In this document: in pieces, positions 7,683 through 16,856 of the stretch | Layout of the letters: every line of letters begins with the position of its first letter | Numbering within the stretch: position 1 is the first letter of the stretch | DNA from: Spirochaetia bacterium | Lineage (GTDB): Bacteria; Spirochaetota; Spirochaetia; CAKZLE01 | Assembly (NCBI GenBank): GCA_021736385.1 | Contig: JAIPFY010000002.1 | Coordinates: 1 to 64,000 of the forward strand | Length of the DNA: 64,000 nucleotides | Direction of reading: 5' to 3' | Translations under genes and position numbers: made by a program | The notes under the pieces: model-generated | Databases searched by the model: none | What the model saw: the letters and a program-made list of their open reading frames with translations, nothing else | Told to the model about the DNA's origin: nothing

Positions 7683-8809
7683 TTGTTCTTTATATTCTCC
7701 AGCGTTCTGATCCGCGTATAGGTATCTATCTCAAGCACCTCATCAAACGAAGAGGGTGTATGGACCCAATCATCCTGAAGTGTCTGATTGACGATACGAT
7801 GAATATCCATGAAACCGACCTTCTTGTTCAGAAAGTACTCGACAGCCACTTCATTGGCTGCGTTATAGACGATGGAGTAGGAGCCTGCAGACTTGAGGAC
7901 ATCATAGGCATACTGCAGCATGGGGAATCTGCCGAGGTCTGGCTTGAAGAATTCAAGGACCTTGTCGGTAAGGTCCAGCTGTGTGAAGGATCTCTTGCCG
8001 ATATGGGGGTACAACAGCGCGTTCATGATGGGTACTCTCATGTCCGGTTCACTGATCTGGGCATAGAGAGAACCATCTGTCGTTCTCACCAGAGAGTGGA
8101 CATAGCTCTGTGGGTGTATCAGTACCTCTATATCGCTGTGCGTGACTGCGAAGAGACTGGTGGTCTCGATGACTTCGAGACCCTTGTTCGCCAGGGTAGC
8201 TGAATCGATCGATATCTTGGAACCCATGGTCCAGGTGGGGTGGCGCAGTGCCATCTCAGGGGTGGCGTTGAGCAGGGTCTTGTAGTCTGAATTCCGGAAC
8301 GGTCCACCGGAAGAGGTAAGGATGATCTTGTTCAGTTGTACAGCCGGTCGATAGCGTGAGAGCTGAAAGATCGCGGCATGTTCCGAATCGACCGGAAGGA
8401 TCGTTCTTCCCATATCCGAGGCCAGTCTCATGATCAGTGAGCCTGCGATGACCGCAGTCTCCTTATTGGCCAGAGCAAGGTCCTTTCCGGAGGACAGCGC
8501 TGCTACCGAAGGCATGAGACCAGAAGCTCCGGAGATACCGTTGACGACGATATCCGCCTGTTCATCTGTGATCATATCCAGCAGTCCCTGCTCACCGTGA
8601 TAGGTGATCCTCTCATGCTCACAGGATGTGCTTCCTGAGAGGGCAAGTTTGCTCAAAGGGAACTCTGCAGAGAGCTCGAGCAGCTTATCGCTGGCAGTAT
8701 GGGCACTCATGCCGACGATGGTGAAGTGTTCTCTCTGTGAACGGATGAACTCTAACGTGTTCCAGCCAATGGAACCGGTGACTCCCAGTACGATGATGCG
8801 CTTATGCAT
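7673..8809 (-). CDS. dxr: 1-deoxy-D-xylulose 5-phosphate reductoisomerase
   Basis: The enzyme converts DXP to 2-C-methyl-D-erythritol 4-phosphate with NADPH, the second step of the MEP isoprenoid route. The NADPH loop GVTGSIG (residues 9-15), NGISGASG, LANKET, LPVDSEHAAIFQL, LTSSGGPFR and the HPTWTMGSKISIDSATLANKGLE block are all present. The length of 378 residues is usual. AAGGTG lies 7 bases before the ATG, and the gene overlaps rseP by 10 bases. ispG of the same pathway is encoded at 57.7 kb. Confidence 0.97.
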   Translation of the reverse strand: MHKRIIVLGVTGSIGWNTLEFIRSQREHFTIVGMSAHTASDKLLELSAEFPLSKLALSGSTSCEHERITYHGEQGLLDMITDEQADIVVNGISGASGLMPSVAALSSGKDLALANKETAVIAGSLIMRLASDMGRTILPVDSEHAAIFQLSRYRPAVQLNKIILTSSGGPFRNSDYKTLLNATPEMALRHPTWTMGSKISIDSATLANKGLEVIETTSLFAVTHSDIEVLIHPQSYVHSLVRTTDGSLYAQISEPDMRVPIMNALLYPHIGKRSFTQLDLTDKVLEFFKPDLGRFPMLQYAYDVLKSAGSYSIVYNAANEVAVEYFLNKKVGFMDIHRIVNQTLQDDWVHTPSSFDEVLEIDTYTRIRTLENIKNKCY

Positions 8810-8813
8810 GATG

Positions 8814-9662
8814 TTACACCTTCAGTATGTATATGATGAAATAATAATATACAGGTGCACAAAAGATGATCGAGTCGATCGTGTCCAGGACACCGCCTCT
8901 ACCGGGTATGATGGTTCCAGAATCTTTTTTTCGTGATGAACGCTTCAGCGCTGATTCAACGAGGTCACCTGCATTGGCAAAGAGTGAGATGATGACAGAG
9001 AGTATGATGAACACCGACAGCGAACCGTACTGGTGCAGTTGTGGGATCAATAGATAGACGATGATGCTGCTGACGATGGTCATGAAGAACCCGCCGATGA
9101 ACCCGGTGATGCTCTTATTGGGGCTGACCTGTATGATACCTCTGGTGCTCTTGCCGAACAGGATCCCGAAGATATAGGCGAACACATCATTGGAGAAGAT
9201 CATGATGAACAGATAGATGATGAAGATCGAGGCATGATCGAAGGCCGTAAGATAGACCACGAACACCGTGATCAGGGACGGGTAGAGGAGGTGGAAGAGT
9301 GAATAGGCCATTCTGGTGATACTCCCCTGAAACTCATCAGCAGACCCTCTGAGGGTCTCATAGACCATCATCATGAAGAAGACCACGATATAGGAGACGG
9401 CTATGATATGATAGGATGGGAACAGGTAGAGCTGTATGTAGGCTGTGACAGGCAGCAGACCTGCGAACAGCGGATGGAACAGTGAACGCTGATTCTCTGA
9501 GAAGGAGAGCATCGCGTGCATCTCATAGGAACCGAGGACACTGAAGATGATGATGATGACATTGAGAGCAGCATAGTTACCCTGAGGAAAGAAGAATATA
9601 CTGGAAAAGAACAACGGTATACCGAAAACGGTCAGTAAGATCCTCTGTGTTACAGTGTTCAA
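8814..9662 (-). CDS. cdsA: Phosphatidate cytidylyltransferase
   Basis: The 282-residue polytopic membrane enzyme makes CDP-diacylglycerol from phosphatidate and CTP for phospholipid synthesis. It has about seven membrane spans and the C-terminal family signature SALKRSSRKKDSGTIIP followed by GRGGVLDTID, where the canonical DR pair before the last Asp is DT. Translation appears to begin at a TTG (9662) that overlaps the uppS stop codon, with GGAG and GAGG sequences just upstream, so it is translationally coupled to uppS. Confidence 0.92.
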   Translation of the reverse strand: MNTVTQRILLTVFGIPLFFSSIFFFPQGNYAALNVIIIIFSVLGSYEMHAMLSFSENQRSLFHPLFAGLLPVTAYIQLYLFPSYHIIAVSYIVVFFMMMVYETLRGSADEFQGSITRMAYSLFHLLYPSLITVFVVYLTAFDHASIFIIYLFIMIFSNDVFAYIFGILFGKSTRGIIQVSPNKSITGFIGGFFMTIVSSIIVYLLIPQLHQYGSLSVFIILSVIISLFANAGDLVESALKRSSRKKDSGTIIPGRGGVLDTIDSIIFCAPVYYYFIIYILKV

Positions 9663-10363
9663 GCCTCTACTCCTCCGAACTTCCTTGTACGTCTCTCGAA
9701 CGCAGCTAAAGCCTCATCGATGTGTGAGCGGTCCCAATCTGGCCACAGCGTATCAGAAAAATACAATTCTGCATATGCTGATTCCCAAATAAGAAAATTA
9801 CTCAATCGACTGTCACCTGCAGAGCGGATCACCAGGTCAGGATCAGGGATCTCAGGATGATCGAGGCAGGAGGAGATGTCATCGGCAGTGACAGGGACCG
9901 TGCTGCGGTATCCGGCAGAGCCGAGATATCTGTTCACAGCACGTACGAGCTCATCTCTGCCTCCGTAGTTGATGGCAAGATTCACCGTTGTCCCGTCGTG
10001 GTCTCTGGTATATGCTTCAGCTTCCTGCAGTGCTGTGCGAACCTCCTCAGAGAGTTCGTCCATGTTGCCGGTAAAGGTGATCCTCAAATCATGCGCATCA
10101 TAGAAGGGGAACTCTTTGTGTATATAGGATGTGACGAGCCCCATGAGGTAGTTGATCTCCTGCTTGGGGCGTTTCCAGTTCTCCGTGGAGAAGACATACA
10201 GCGTCACATACGGTATATGCAGCTCAGAGAGGTACGCGATAATCCTTTTTGCCGTCTTGAGCCCTTCGAGATGTCCGAAGGATCGTGGCCTGTTCCGCTG
10301 TCTGGCCCAGCGACCATTACCATCCATAATGATCGCAATATGTCCCGGTCGTTGTTGGTTCAT
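9659..10363 (-). CDS. uppS: Undecaprenyl diphosphate synthase
   Basis: The product extends farnesyl diphosphate with eight isopentenyl units in cis configuration to make the lipid carrier for cell-envelope glycans. The catalytic block IMDGNGRWA (residues 12-20), the following GHLEG, and the C-terminal SNFLIWESAYAELYF segment are diagnostic. It is 234 residues, normal for the family. GAGGT lies 9 bases upstream of the ATG. It sits between frr and cdsA as in many bacteria. Confidence 0.96.
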   Translation of the reverse strand: MNQQRPGHIAIIMDGNGRWARQRNRPRSFGHLEGLKTAKRIIAYLSELHIPYVTLYVFSTENWKRPKQEINYLMGLVTSYIHKEFPFYDAHDLRITFTGNMDELSEEVRTALQEAEAYTRDHDGTTVNLAINYGGRDELVRAVNRYLGSAGYRSTVPVTADDISSCLDHPEIPDPDLVIRSAGDSRLSNFLIWESAYAELYFSDTLWPDWDRSHIDEALAAFERRTRKFGGVEA

Positions 10364-10388
10364 TGACGTGATACCTCAGAAGCAGATG

Positions 10389-10943
10389 TTATACTTCCAT
10401 GATCTCCTGTTCTTTGAGTTCCAGGATCTCATTGATCTGTTTGACATAGGAATCTGTCAACTTCTGGATATCTGCTTCTCCGATCTTGAGTTCGTCTTCG
10501 CTGATATCCTTATCCTTCTCGAGCTGCTTCATGGAATCGATCGCATCTCGTCTGATGTTCCTGATGGATACCCGGGACTTCTCCGCGATGCTCTTAGCCA
10601 TCTTGACCAGGTCCCTTCTTCTATTCTCTGTCAGAGGCGGGATGTTGAGTCTGATGACCTTCCCGTCATTACTGGGATTCAGTGAGAGTTCTGAACTCAT
10701 GATCGATTTCTCGATCTCGCCGATCATGCTCTTGTCCCAGGGCTGGATGACGATCAGTCTGGCTTCAGGGATCGAAATATTTGCAACCTGAGCAAGGGGG
10801 GTCTGCTGTCCATAATAGTTGATTCTGATCTTGTCGAACAGTGCCGCTGATGCTCTGCCGGTCCGCAGTGCATTGAAATCCTGATCCAGGCTCGAGACAC
10901 TCTTCTTCATTCGTTCTTCTGCGTATGCAAGTACGTCCTTCAT
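10389..10943 (-). CDS. frr: Ribosome recycling factor
   Basis: The 184-residue protein splits post-termination ribosomes together with EF-G. The family pattern is clear: MKKSVSSLDQDFNALRTGRAS, IPEARLIVIQPWDKS, LNIPPLTENRRRDLVK and the VSIRNIRRDA helix. AAGGAG precedes the ATG. The gene follows tsf but is separated from it by a hairpin terminator, and pyrH, usually found between them, is absent here. Confidence 0.97.
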   Translation of the reverse strand: MKDVLAYAEERMKKSVSSLDQDFNALRTGRASAALFDKIRINYYGQQTPLAQVANISIPEARLIVIQPWDKSMIGEIEKSIMSSELSLNPSNDGKVIRLNIPPLTENRRRDLVKMAKSIAEKSRVSIRNIRRDAIDSMKQLEKDKDISEDELKIGEADIQKLTDSYVKQINEILELKEQEIMEV

Positions 10944-10978
10944 CCGATTCTCCTTGTTGTCTATGGTCTGATGAGTAC

Positions 10979-11022
10979 AAAAAATAAGGCCATCCCATGA
11001 ATCATATCACAGGATAGGCCTT
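10979..11022 (-). terminator. Terminator or attenuator after tsf
   Basis: On the minus strand AAGGCC-T-ATCC (11022-11012) pairs with GGATGGCCTT (10995-10986) with one bulged base, and is followed by TATTTTTT (10986-10979). It lies about 19 bases after the tsf stop and before frr. Since no obvious frr promoter fits in the remaining space, some read-through is likely, making it a polarity point between the rpsB-tsf and frr-uppS groups. Confidence 0.75.
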
Positions 11023-11040
11023 TATGAAATATACCTCTGA

Positions 11041-11874
11041 CTACTGTCCGACTTTAAAATAGGTATAGCCGGAGATCCTGCAAGGTGTCCCGATGGATTT
11101 TGATACGTTCTTGAGTACCTGTTCGACGCTGAGATTGTCATCTTTGACGAACTTCTGCTGAAGCAGACAGATCTCAGTGAAATGCTTACTCAGTTTGCCC
11201 TTCACGATATTCTCGATGATGTTGGCAGGTTTACCCAGCAGTTCCACCTGTTTGGTGTAGATCTCATTCTGTTCCTTGATATACTCTGCATCTACATCCG
11301 CTTTATCGAGGTACTGGGGGCTGAATGCTGCGATATGCAGCGCACAGTCGAACGCAAAATCTTTCAGTTCCTGATTGATCTTCGATGGATCATCGGCTTC
11401 GATAGAGACCAGTACACCGATGGTACCTTCTCCGTGGATATAGTCGGTCACCATCTGGTTCTCAGCGATGTCGATCACCTGGAATCGTTTGAGACTCATG
11501 TTCTCTTTGATCTTTGAGATCAGGTCCTTCACCAGGCCCTCGAGTTCATCATTGATCTCGGTATACCCCTTCTCAAGGATCATGTCTATCAACTGATCGC
11601 CCAGGGCGATGAAATCTTTGTTCCTTGCGACGAAGTCGGTCTCGCATGCCAGTTCCAGGATGACGGCCTTGTCGTCAGTGATCCTGGTAGTCACACGGCC
11701 CTGGTTGGTTGCACGGTCGCTTCGTTTCGCAGCGGCGGCAAGTCCCAGTTCTTTGAGGTGCTTCTCAGCTTTCTTGAAGTCTCCCTCTGCTTCGACGAGT
11801 GCGTTCTTGCAGTCCAGCATACCCGCACCGGTCATATCTCGTAGTTTCTTAACATCAGCAGCTTTGATACTCAC
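11041..11874 (-). CDS. tsf: Elongation factor Ts
   Basis: The 277-residue nucleotide-exchange factor for EF-Tu starts with a UBA-like domain (VKKLRDMTGAGMLDCKNALVEAEGD) and contains the TDFVARN exchange motif (residues about 79-85). Translation starts at a GTG (11874) preceded by AAGGAG. It directly follows rpsB, the common order, and the pair ends at the hairpin near 11000. Confidence 0.96.
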   Translation of the reverse strand: MSIKAADVKKLRDMTGAGMLDCKNALVEAEGDFKKAEKHLKELGLAAAAKRSDRATNQGRVTTRITDDKAVILELACETDFVARNKDFIALGDQLIDMILEKGYTEINDELEGLVKDLISKIKENMSLKRFQVIDIAENQMVTDYIHGEGTIGVLVSIEADDPSKINQELKDFAFDCALHIAAFSPQYLDKADVDAEYIKEQNEIYTKQVELLGKPANIIENIVKGKLSKHFTEICLLQQKFVKDDNLSVEQVLKNVSKSIGTPCRISGYTYFKVGQ

Positions 11875-11920
11875 GTCTTCACTCCTTGGTAGTTATTCTC
11901 GTTTCTCCGATGCAGCAGGC

Positions 11921-12715
11921 CTATTCGGCAGCTTTCGCATCATCCTGATCGATCGTGCTCTCATCGTCCTGAGGGGTCTCGGTCTCTTCGGCTTCGTCTT
12001 CAGCCGCTGAGCTCTCGATCATATCAAGTCCCATCTCGTTGTTCGCTTCGATGACCGCGTTCGCAACGATCTCAGCGAAGAGCGCGATCGCTCGGATAGC
12101 ATCATCGTTGCCCGGGATCGGATAGCTGATATCGGTCGGGTCACAGTTGGTGTCGACGACGGCGATCACGGGGATCCCCAGACGTTTCGCCTCTGCGACG
12201 GCGATCTGTTCTTTTCGTGTATCGATGATGAATATGGCACCAGGAAGATCTTTCATCTCCTTGATACCTGACAGGTTCCTTTCAAGTTTGGCTTTTTCAC
12301 GGTTCAGTTTGGCGATCTCACGTTTTGTGAGACTTCCGTACGTTCCGTCGATCTCCATCTTCTCGATCTTCTTGAGTCGGTGGATCGATTTCTTGATCGT
12401 TGAGAAGTTGGTAAGCATACCGCCGAGCCATCTGCTGTTGATGTAGGGCATCCCGCTTCGTTTTGCTTCAGCTTCGATAGCCTGCTGAGCCTGTTTCTTG
12501 GTACCTACGAACAGGATGGGTTTACCGTCTTTGACGATCCTTGAGATAGCATCGTATGCGTCGTTGATGCACACTGCAGTCTTCTGCAGGTCGATGATGT
12601 GAATCCCGTTTCGTTCAGAAAAGATGTATTTCTGCATTTTCGGATTCCATCGCTTGGTCTGATGACCAAAATGAACGCCTGATTCTAACAGGCTCTTCAT
12701 GGATACTACTGCCAT
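11921..12715 (-). CDS. rpsB: 30S ribosomal protein uS2
   Basis: The protein shows [22 protein letters not shown] at its start, then [24 protein letters not shown] and the [11 protein letters not shown] block, all typical of S2. At 264 residues it has an acidic C-terminal tail rich in Glu, Asp and Ala of about 30 residues. AAGGAG lies before the ATG. A 20-base inverted repeat immediately upstream of that site is a candidate for S2 autoregulation. Confidence 0.97.
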   Translation of the reverse strand: MAVVSMKSLLESGVHFGHQTKRWNPKMQKYIFSERNGIHIIDLQKTAVCINDAYDAISRIVKDGKPILFVGTKKQAQQAIEAEAKRSGMPYINSRWLGGMLTNFSTIKKSIHRLKKIEKMEIDGTYGSLTKREIAKLNREKAKLERNLSGIKEMKDLPGAIFIIDTRKEQIAVAEAKRLGIPVIAVVDTNCDPTDISYPIPGNDDAIRAIALFAEIVANAVIEANNEMGLDMIESSAAEDEAEETETPQDDESTIDQDDAKAAE

Positions 12716-12733
12716 GATATTGCTCCTTCACAT

Positions 12734-12753
12734 GACACATACGAGTATGTGTC
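12734..12753 (-). promoter_or_regulatory. Hairpin in the rpsB leader
   Basis: Arms GACACATAC and GTATGTGTC are perfectly complementary and separated by two bases, ending about 5 bases before the AAGGAG site of rpsB. In several bacteria S2 represses its own operon through a leader structure; whether this hairpin plays that part here is inference. Confidence 0.45.
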
Positions 12754-12803
12754 TACCTTCACTTTTTCTCACCAATGGTGGATATTCAGACTGACTTGAC
12801 AAG

Positions 12804-13379
12804 TCAGATGCTCTGTTCACGTACTATGCCAAATATACCGATCAAAGGCAACCCCACAATGGTGAAATAGTCACCTTCTATGCTGCTGATCAGACGTATT
12901 CCCTGATGTTGTATGCGGTAACAACCGGCAGCACCGACCCATTCCTCTGTTTCCAGATAGGCTGCGATCTCATCATCACTCAGCTCATGGAAGGTCACAG
13001 AGGCATGATCTGCGACCGTTGTGCGAACCTGCGTGCGGCTGTCGTACAGGACCGCTGCAGAATGGACGGTATGGGTAGCACCGGAGAGCCTCCTGAGCAT
13101 GGCATGCGCCTGTGAGACCGTCCTGACCTTGCCGATGAACGACTGTTCGAATGACAGGAGGGTGTCGGCGGTGAGCACGGGAAAGGAGGGCGGCCCCTGA
13201 TGTTCGAGATACCAGTCCATCTTCTGCTGCGCGATGTCAAGCACACAGGCAGCAGGGTCCGAGTGACGGACGAGCTCTTCCCCGAAGGTGGGCTCTACGA
13301 TCACTTCACAGCCGGCGCTGCGCAGCAGGGCGCATCGTGCCGGGGACTGGGATGCGAGGATGATCACGGGGCTACTCAT
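12804..13379 (-). CDS. maf: Maf-like nucleotide pyrophosphatase
   Basis: Family members hydrolyse non-canonical or free nucleoside triphosphates (for example dTTP or UTP) to monophosphates and have been linked to septum arrest. The 191-residue product has the N-terminal ASQSPARCALL motif, FPVLTADTLLS with the catalytic Asp, and EGDYFTIVGLPL near the end. The usual second Arg of SPRR is replaced by Ala-Arg. The ATG overlaps the stop of the upstream ABC-F gene by 8 bases. Confidence 0.88.
   Translation of the reverse strand: MSSPVIILASQSPARCALLRSAGCEVIVEPTFGEELVRHSDPAACVLDIAQQKMDWYLEHQGPPSFPVLTADTLLSFEQSFIGKVRTVSQAHAMLRRLSGATHTVHSAAVLYDSRTQVRTTVADHASVTFHELSDDEIAAYLETEEWVGAAGCYRIQHQGIRLISSIEGDYFTIVGLPLIGIFGIVREQSI
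12823..12851 (-). promoter_or_regulatory. Weak candidate promoter for rpsB-tsf
   Basis: Within the end of maf the minus strand reads TTGCCT (12851-12846), a 17-base spacer and CATAGT (12828-12823). Each box has four of six consensus bases. It would give a leader of about 100 bases containing the hairpin at 12734-12753. Weak but the best candidate I can see. Confidence 0.35.
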
Positions 13380-15324
13380 CGTACTGCTCCTTCAGCTGTT
13401 CTGCTTCAGCGGTGATCAGGTCCCACTGTTCGGTTCGCTCCTCTATGATCAGTTCTATCCTGTCGATCTGGTCTTTCACCCCCTGCACCCGGATACCGTC
13501 CGAATAGACTTCAGGGAGGCTCATGTCATGATGCAGGCGGGACACCTGCTGCTCGTATTCGTCTATCTCCTCGAGCAGCTGTGCCTCTTCCTTCTTGAGC
13601 GCCTGGATCCTGTTGCGGATCCTGTTGCGCTCCTGCCGGTCAAGAACCGGTTTGGGGATCGTCTCCTGCTGCACCTTCGGACTCGGGTGCTGTTCCTTCT
13701 GTTCTATCGCGGCTTTCTGATCGAGTTTCCAGCTGAAGTAGTCATAATCCCCCACGAAGAGTTCTGCCGCATCCTCGGAGAGATAGAGGATGCTGGTGGC
13801 GAGATGCTTGATGAAGTCTATATCGTGCGAGACGAAGATCAGGGTGCCCTTGAATGATTCAAGAGCTCTCAGGAGCATGTCCTTGGATGCGATATCGAGG
13901 TGATTCGTCGGTTCGTCGAGGATGAGGACGTTCACCGGTTCGAGCAGGATCTTCAGCAGGGCCAGGCGGCTCTTCTCTCCTCCGCTGAGGACCGATACCT
14001 GCTTGTAGATATCATCTCCCTGAAAGAGGAAGGCCCCCAGGAGGCTGCGCAGCAGCGGAATACTGGAGGTGGGTGCCTCTGATTCGATCTCATCGAGTAC
14101 CGATCGATCATGGTGCAGCGATGAATCGGTATCCTGGGCGAAGTACCCGATGCGCACGCCGGCCCCCAGGACGAACTCACCGCTGTAGTCGGTATCAAGA
14201 CCTGCAAGGATCCTCAGCAGCGTGGTCTTTCCCATACCGTTCTTACCGGTCACTGCGAGTCGCTCCCCTCTGTCGATACCCACCTGCAGATCAGATATGA
14301 CCACATGCTCCCCGTAGGCTTTCGTCAGTCCGTTGATCCTGCAGATGTCATTCCCTGCATGAGGGGGTGGGGGGAAGGTGAAAGACAGATGGCGTGCGTT
14401 TGAAGGGATCACGATCCGTTCGATCTTCTCGAGCTGTTTGATCCGGCTCTGCACCTGCTTGGCTTTCGATGCCTTGTACCGGAAGCGTTCGATGAACTCT
14501 TCGATATGTCTGATCTCAAGCTGCTGCTGCAGGTATGCTTTCTCCAGCATGATCAGCTCTTCGGCCTTGATCCGTTCATAGGTGGTGAAGGATCCCTGAT
14601 AACGTTTGAGTCCCCCTCCGTAGAGTTCCAGGACTTCTGTGGTCGTCGCATCGAGAAAGTACCGGTCATGAGAGACGAGGATGCAGCCTCCGCTGTATCC
14701 GATCAGGTAGCTTTTCAGCCAGAGTCGTGCCTCGACATCGAGGTAGTTCGTCGGTTCATCGAGCAGCAGGATATCGGGGTGTTCCAGAAGGATCTTACCC
14801 AGGGCGATCCTCATCTGCCATCCCCCGGAGAATTCCAGGGAGGGTCGGTGGATGTCATCCTGAGTGAACCCGAGCCCGGTGGCAACCTGCAGGATCCGTG
14901 CCTCGCGATGGTAGTAGTCGCTGTGCAGGATGTGTTCTTCAAGCGTCTGGAACTCCTCAAGCAGCGCCTGGGTCTCCCTGGAGTCTTCACTGCAGGAGGC
15001 AAGCTGCTCTCCGATACGTTCCTTTCGCTGCAGGATGTCGTGATACCGTGAGAAGGCCCCTTCGAGCTCTTCATAGAGGCTTCTGTCCTTGAACTCGATG
15101 CCCCCCTGCGGCAGGTAGGAGATCTGCATGCCTTTGGTGGCCGTGATCGTCCCCGAATCGGCATCCATGGAACCGGTGATGATCTTGAGCAGCGTACTCT
15201 TGCCTGAACCGTTCGCCCCTGCAAGCGCTGCTCTGGTGTTCGTGTCTACGGTGCAGCTGATATGTGAGAGAATATCTCTGTCGCTGAAGGCGAGTGATAT
15301 ATCCTGTAGTTGTAGTGTTCCCAT
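13372..15324 (-). CDS. ABC-F family ATPase (ribosome-associated)
   Basis: Two ABC domains lie in one soluble chain without membrane spans: first Walker A ANGSGKST and signature LEFSGGWQMR, second Walker A GKNGMGKTT and signature LSGGEKSR, with LLLDEPTNYLD and LILDEPTNHLD Walker B blocks. A charged coiled-coil linker separates them and another follows at the C-terminus. ABC-F proteins act on ribosomes in translation or antibiotic protection; the subfamily (Uup-like with its C-terminal coil) is uncertain. I start at the ATG at 15324 (MGTLQLQDISL), which has AAGGA 5 bases upstream, giving 650 residues; an in-frame ATG at 15384 lacks a ribosome site. Confidence 0.9.
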   Translation of the reverse strand: MGTLQLQDISLAFSDRDILSHISCTVDTNTRAALAGANGSGKSTLLKIITGSMDADSGTITATKGMQISYLPQGGIEFKDRSLYEELEGAFSRYHDILQRKERIGEQLASCSEDSRETQALLEEFQTLEEHILHSDYYHREARILQVATGLGFTQDDIHRPSLEFSGGWQMRIALGKILLEHPDILLLDEPTNYLDVEARLWLKSYLIGYSGGCILVSHDRYFLDATTTEVLELYGGGLKRYQGSFTTYERIKAEELIMLEKAYLQQQLEIRHIEEFIERFRYKASKAKQVQSRIKQLEKIERIVIPSNARHLSFTFPPPPHAGNDICRINGLTKAYGEHVVISDLQVGIDRGERLAVTGKNGMGKTTLLRILAGLDTDYSGEFVLGAGVRIGYFAQDTDSSLHHDRSVLDEIESEAPTSSIPLLRSLLGAFLFQGDDIYKQVSVLSGGEKSRLALLKILLEPVNVLILDEPTNHLDIASKDMLLRALESFKGTLIFVSHDIDFIKHLATSILYLSEDAAELFVGDYDYFSWKLDQKAAIEQKEQHPSPKVQQETIPKPVLDRQERNRIRNRIQALKKEEAQLLEEIDEYEQQVSRLHHDMSLPEVYSDGIRVQGVKDQIDRIELIIEERTEQWDLITAEAEQLKEQYDE

Positions 15325-15337
15325 GCTGTCCTTATTC

Positions 15338-15366
15338 TTGAAATCCTCAATACTATATACTATAAA
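15338..15366 (+). promoter_or_regulatory. Promoter of the aroD-aroE fusion gene
   Basis: TTGAAA (15338-15343), a 17-base spacer and TATAAA (15361-15366) make a good sigma70-type promoter in the divergent gap with the ABC-F gene. It gives a leader of about 45 bases containing the AAGGAG site used by the ATG at 15417. Confidence 0.7.
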
Positions 15367-15416
15367 ACAAAACGATGGTATCATAGCTTAGATGTTACGT
15401 TCAAGGAGATAGTCCT

Positions 15417-16856
15417 ATGCTTTGCCTTACTTTGACAGGATCAGACGTTCAGGAGTCGTTGAATCAGTACCGGGATCATGCAGATGCCGTGCAGATGGTC
15501 GAGGTGCGTGCCGATCTGTTATCATGCGTTGATGAGCAGAAGATCGTACAGCTGGTGCAGACGATCGATGTCCCGAAGATCCTGACCTGTCGCCGTGTAC
15601 GCGATGGCGGGCGATATAAAGGCAGCGAGCGGTCAAGGCTGCAGATCCTTGAACGGCTGATCCCTCTGGGATTCTCCTACGTCGATCTCGAAGATGATGT
15701 GAAGCGACCTGAACTTGATGCGCTCGCTCATGAACATGGACTCAAGATCATCAGATCCTTCCATGATATGGAGGGGGTCCCCGGAGACCTGTATACCAGG
15801 ATCGTGAAACTGCACAAGCGGGGAGATATTCCCAAGGCTGCTGTGATGGTGCGCAGCATCAATGATGCCATCATGCTCTTCAAGATCGAAAAGGAACTTC
15901 GTGACATCCCCGAGAAAGTGATCATCGGTATGGGCGACTACGGTATCCCGGTACGTATCCTCTACAAACGTACCGGCTCACTGTTCACCTTCTGCTCGCC
16001 CACCGGTACCTCCGCTGCTTCAGGGCATCTGTCCCCGGAGATCATGCATGACCTCTATCATTCAGACCGGGTCACTCCGGAGACCAGGATCTACGGGATC
16101 ATCGGGAACCCCGTCATGCATACCTCCTCCCCGAAGATCCACAACCCCGCATTCGAACGTATCGGTCTCGATGCGATCTACGTACCGTTCCTCGTCAATG
16201 ATGTACGGAACTTCTTTCAGCTTGCCGATCTGCTCTCCATCCAGGGCTTCTCAGTCACTGTCCCCCATAAGCAGCATGTGCTTCCCTATCTGGGGAAGAT
16301 CTCCCGTGAGGTGAAACTCATCGGCAGCTGCAATACGGTCCTCAGATACAACACGCTCTGGAAAGGGGTGAACACCGATTTTTATGGTTTTCTCAAACCC
16401 ATTCAGGAGGAACTGGACGGGCAGAGGATACGAAAGGCTGTGGTCATCGGGGCAGGAGGGGCCGCCCGTGCAGTGGTGTGGGCTCTGAGGAACTACTACT
16501 GTAAAGTGGTCATCCTCAACAGGACCGAAGCTACGGCACAGAAACTTGCTCAGGAGACCGGATCATCCTGGGGAGGTCTGCAGGAGATCGACAAGATCAC
16601 CGGTGCTGATCTGATCGTACAGACTACCAGTGCAGGTATGCCCCCACAGGAAGAGATCAATCCGATAGAGACCTATTGCTTTGATGGGCATGAGATCGTC
16701 TATGATCTGGTCTATAAGCCCAAACGTACCCGATTCCTCCAGAAAGCCGAGGCTGCAGGGTGTAAACTGGTCTATGGGATGGACATGCTGGTGGCTCAGG
16801 GCATACTGCAGTTCGAATCATTCACCGGAAGCACCTTCCCCGATGATCTACGATAG
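15417..16856 (+). CDS. aroDE: Fused type I 3-dehydroquinate dehydratase / shikimate dehydrogenase
   Basis: One 479-residue chain carries two consecutive shikimate-pathway enzymes. Residues 1 to about 215 are a type I dehydratase: RSFHDMEG holds the catalytic His and PKAAVMVRS the Schiff-base Lys, with FCSPTGTSAASGHL near the end. From about residue 222 a shikimate dehydrogenase follows: YGIIGNPVMHTSSPKIHN (substrate site), VPHK with the catalytic Lys, NTD, and the NADP loop GAGGAARAV. The order matches plant and chlamydial AroDE. The frame is continuous, so the fusion is real. aroB lies at 39.9 kb. Confidence 0.95.
   Translation: MLCLTLTGSDVQESLNQYRDHADAVQMVEVRADLLSCVDEQKIVQLVQTIDVPKILTCRRVRDGGRYKGSERSRLQILERLIPLGFSYVDLEDDVKRPELDALAHEHGLKIIRSFHDMEGVPGDLYTRIVKLHKRGDIPKAAVMVRSINDAIMLFKIEKELRDIPEKVIIGMGDYGIPVRILYKRTGSLFTFCSPTGTSAASGHLSPEIMHDLYHSDRVTPETRIYGIIGNPVMHTSSPKIHNPAFERIGLDAIYVPFLVNDVRNFFQLADLLSIQGFSVTVPHKQHVLPYLGKISREVKLIGSCNTVLRYNTLWKGVNTDFYGFLKPIQEELDGQRIRKAVVIGAGGAARAVVWALRNYYCKVVILNRTEATAQKLAQETGSSWGGLQEIDKITGADLIVQTTSAGMPPQEEINPIETYCFDGHEIVYDLVYKPKRTRFLQKAEAAGCKLVYGMDMLVAQGILQFESFTGSTFPDDLR

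Noticed and set aside
15417..16856. aroD and aroE as two genes joined by a sequencing error
   Set aside because: The linker is continuous and in frame, and the fusion type is known from other organisms.
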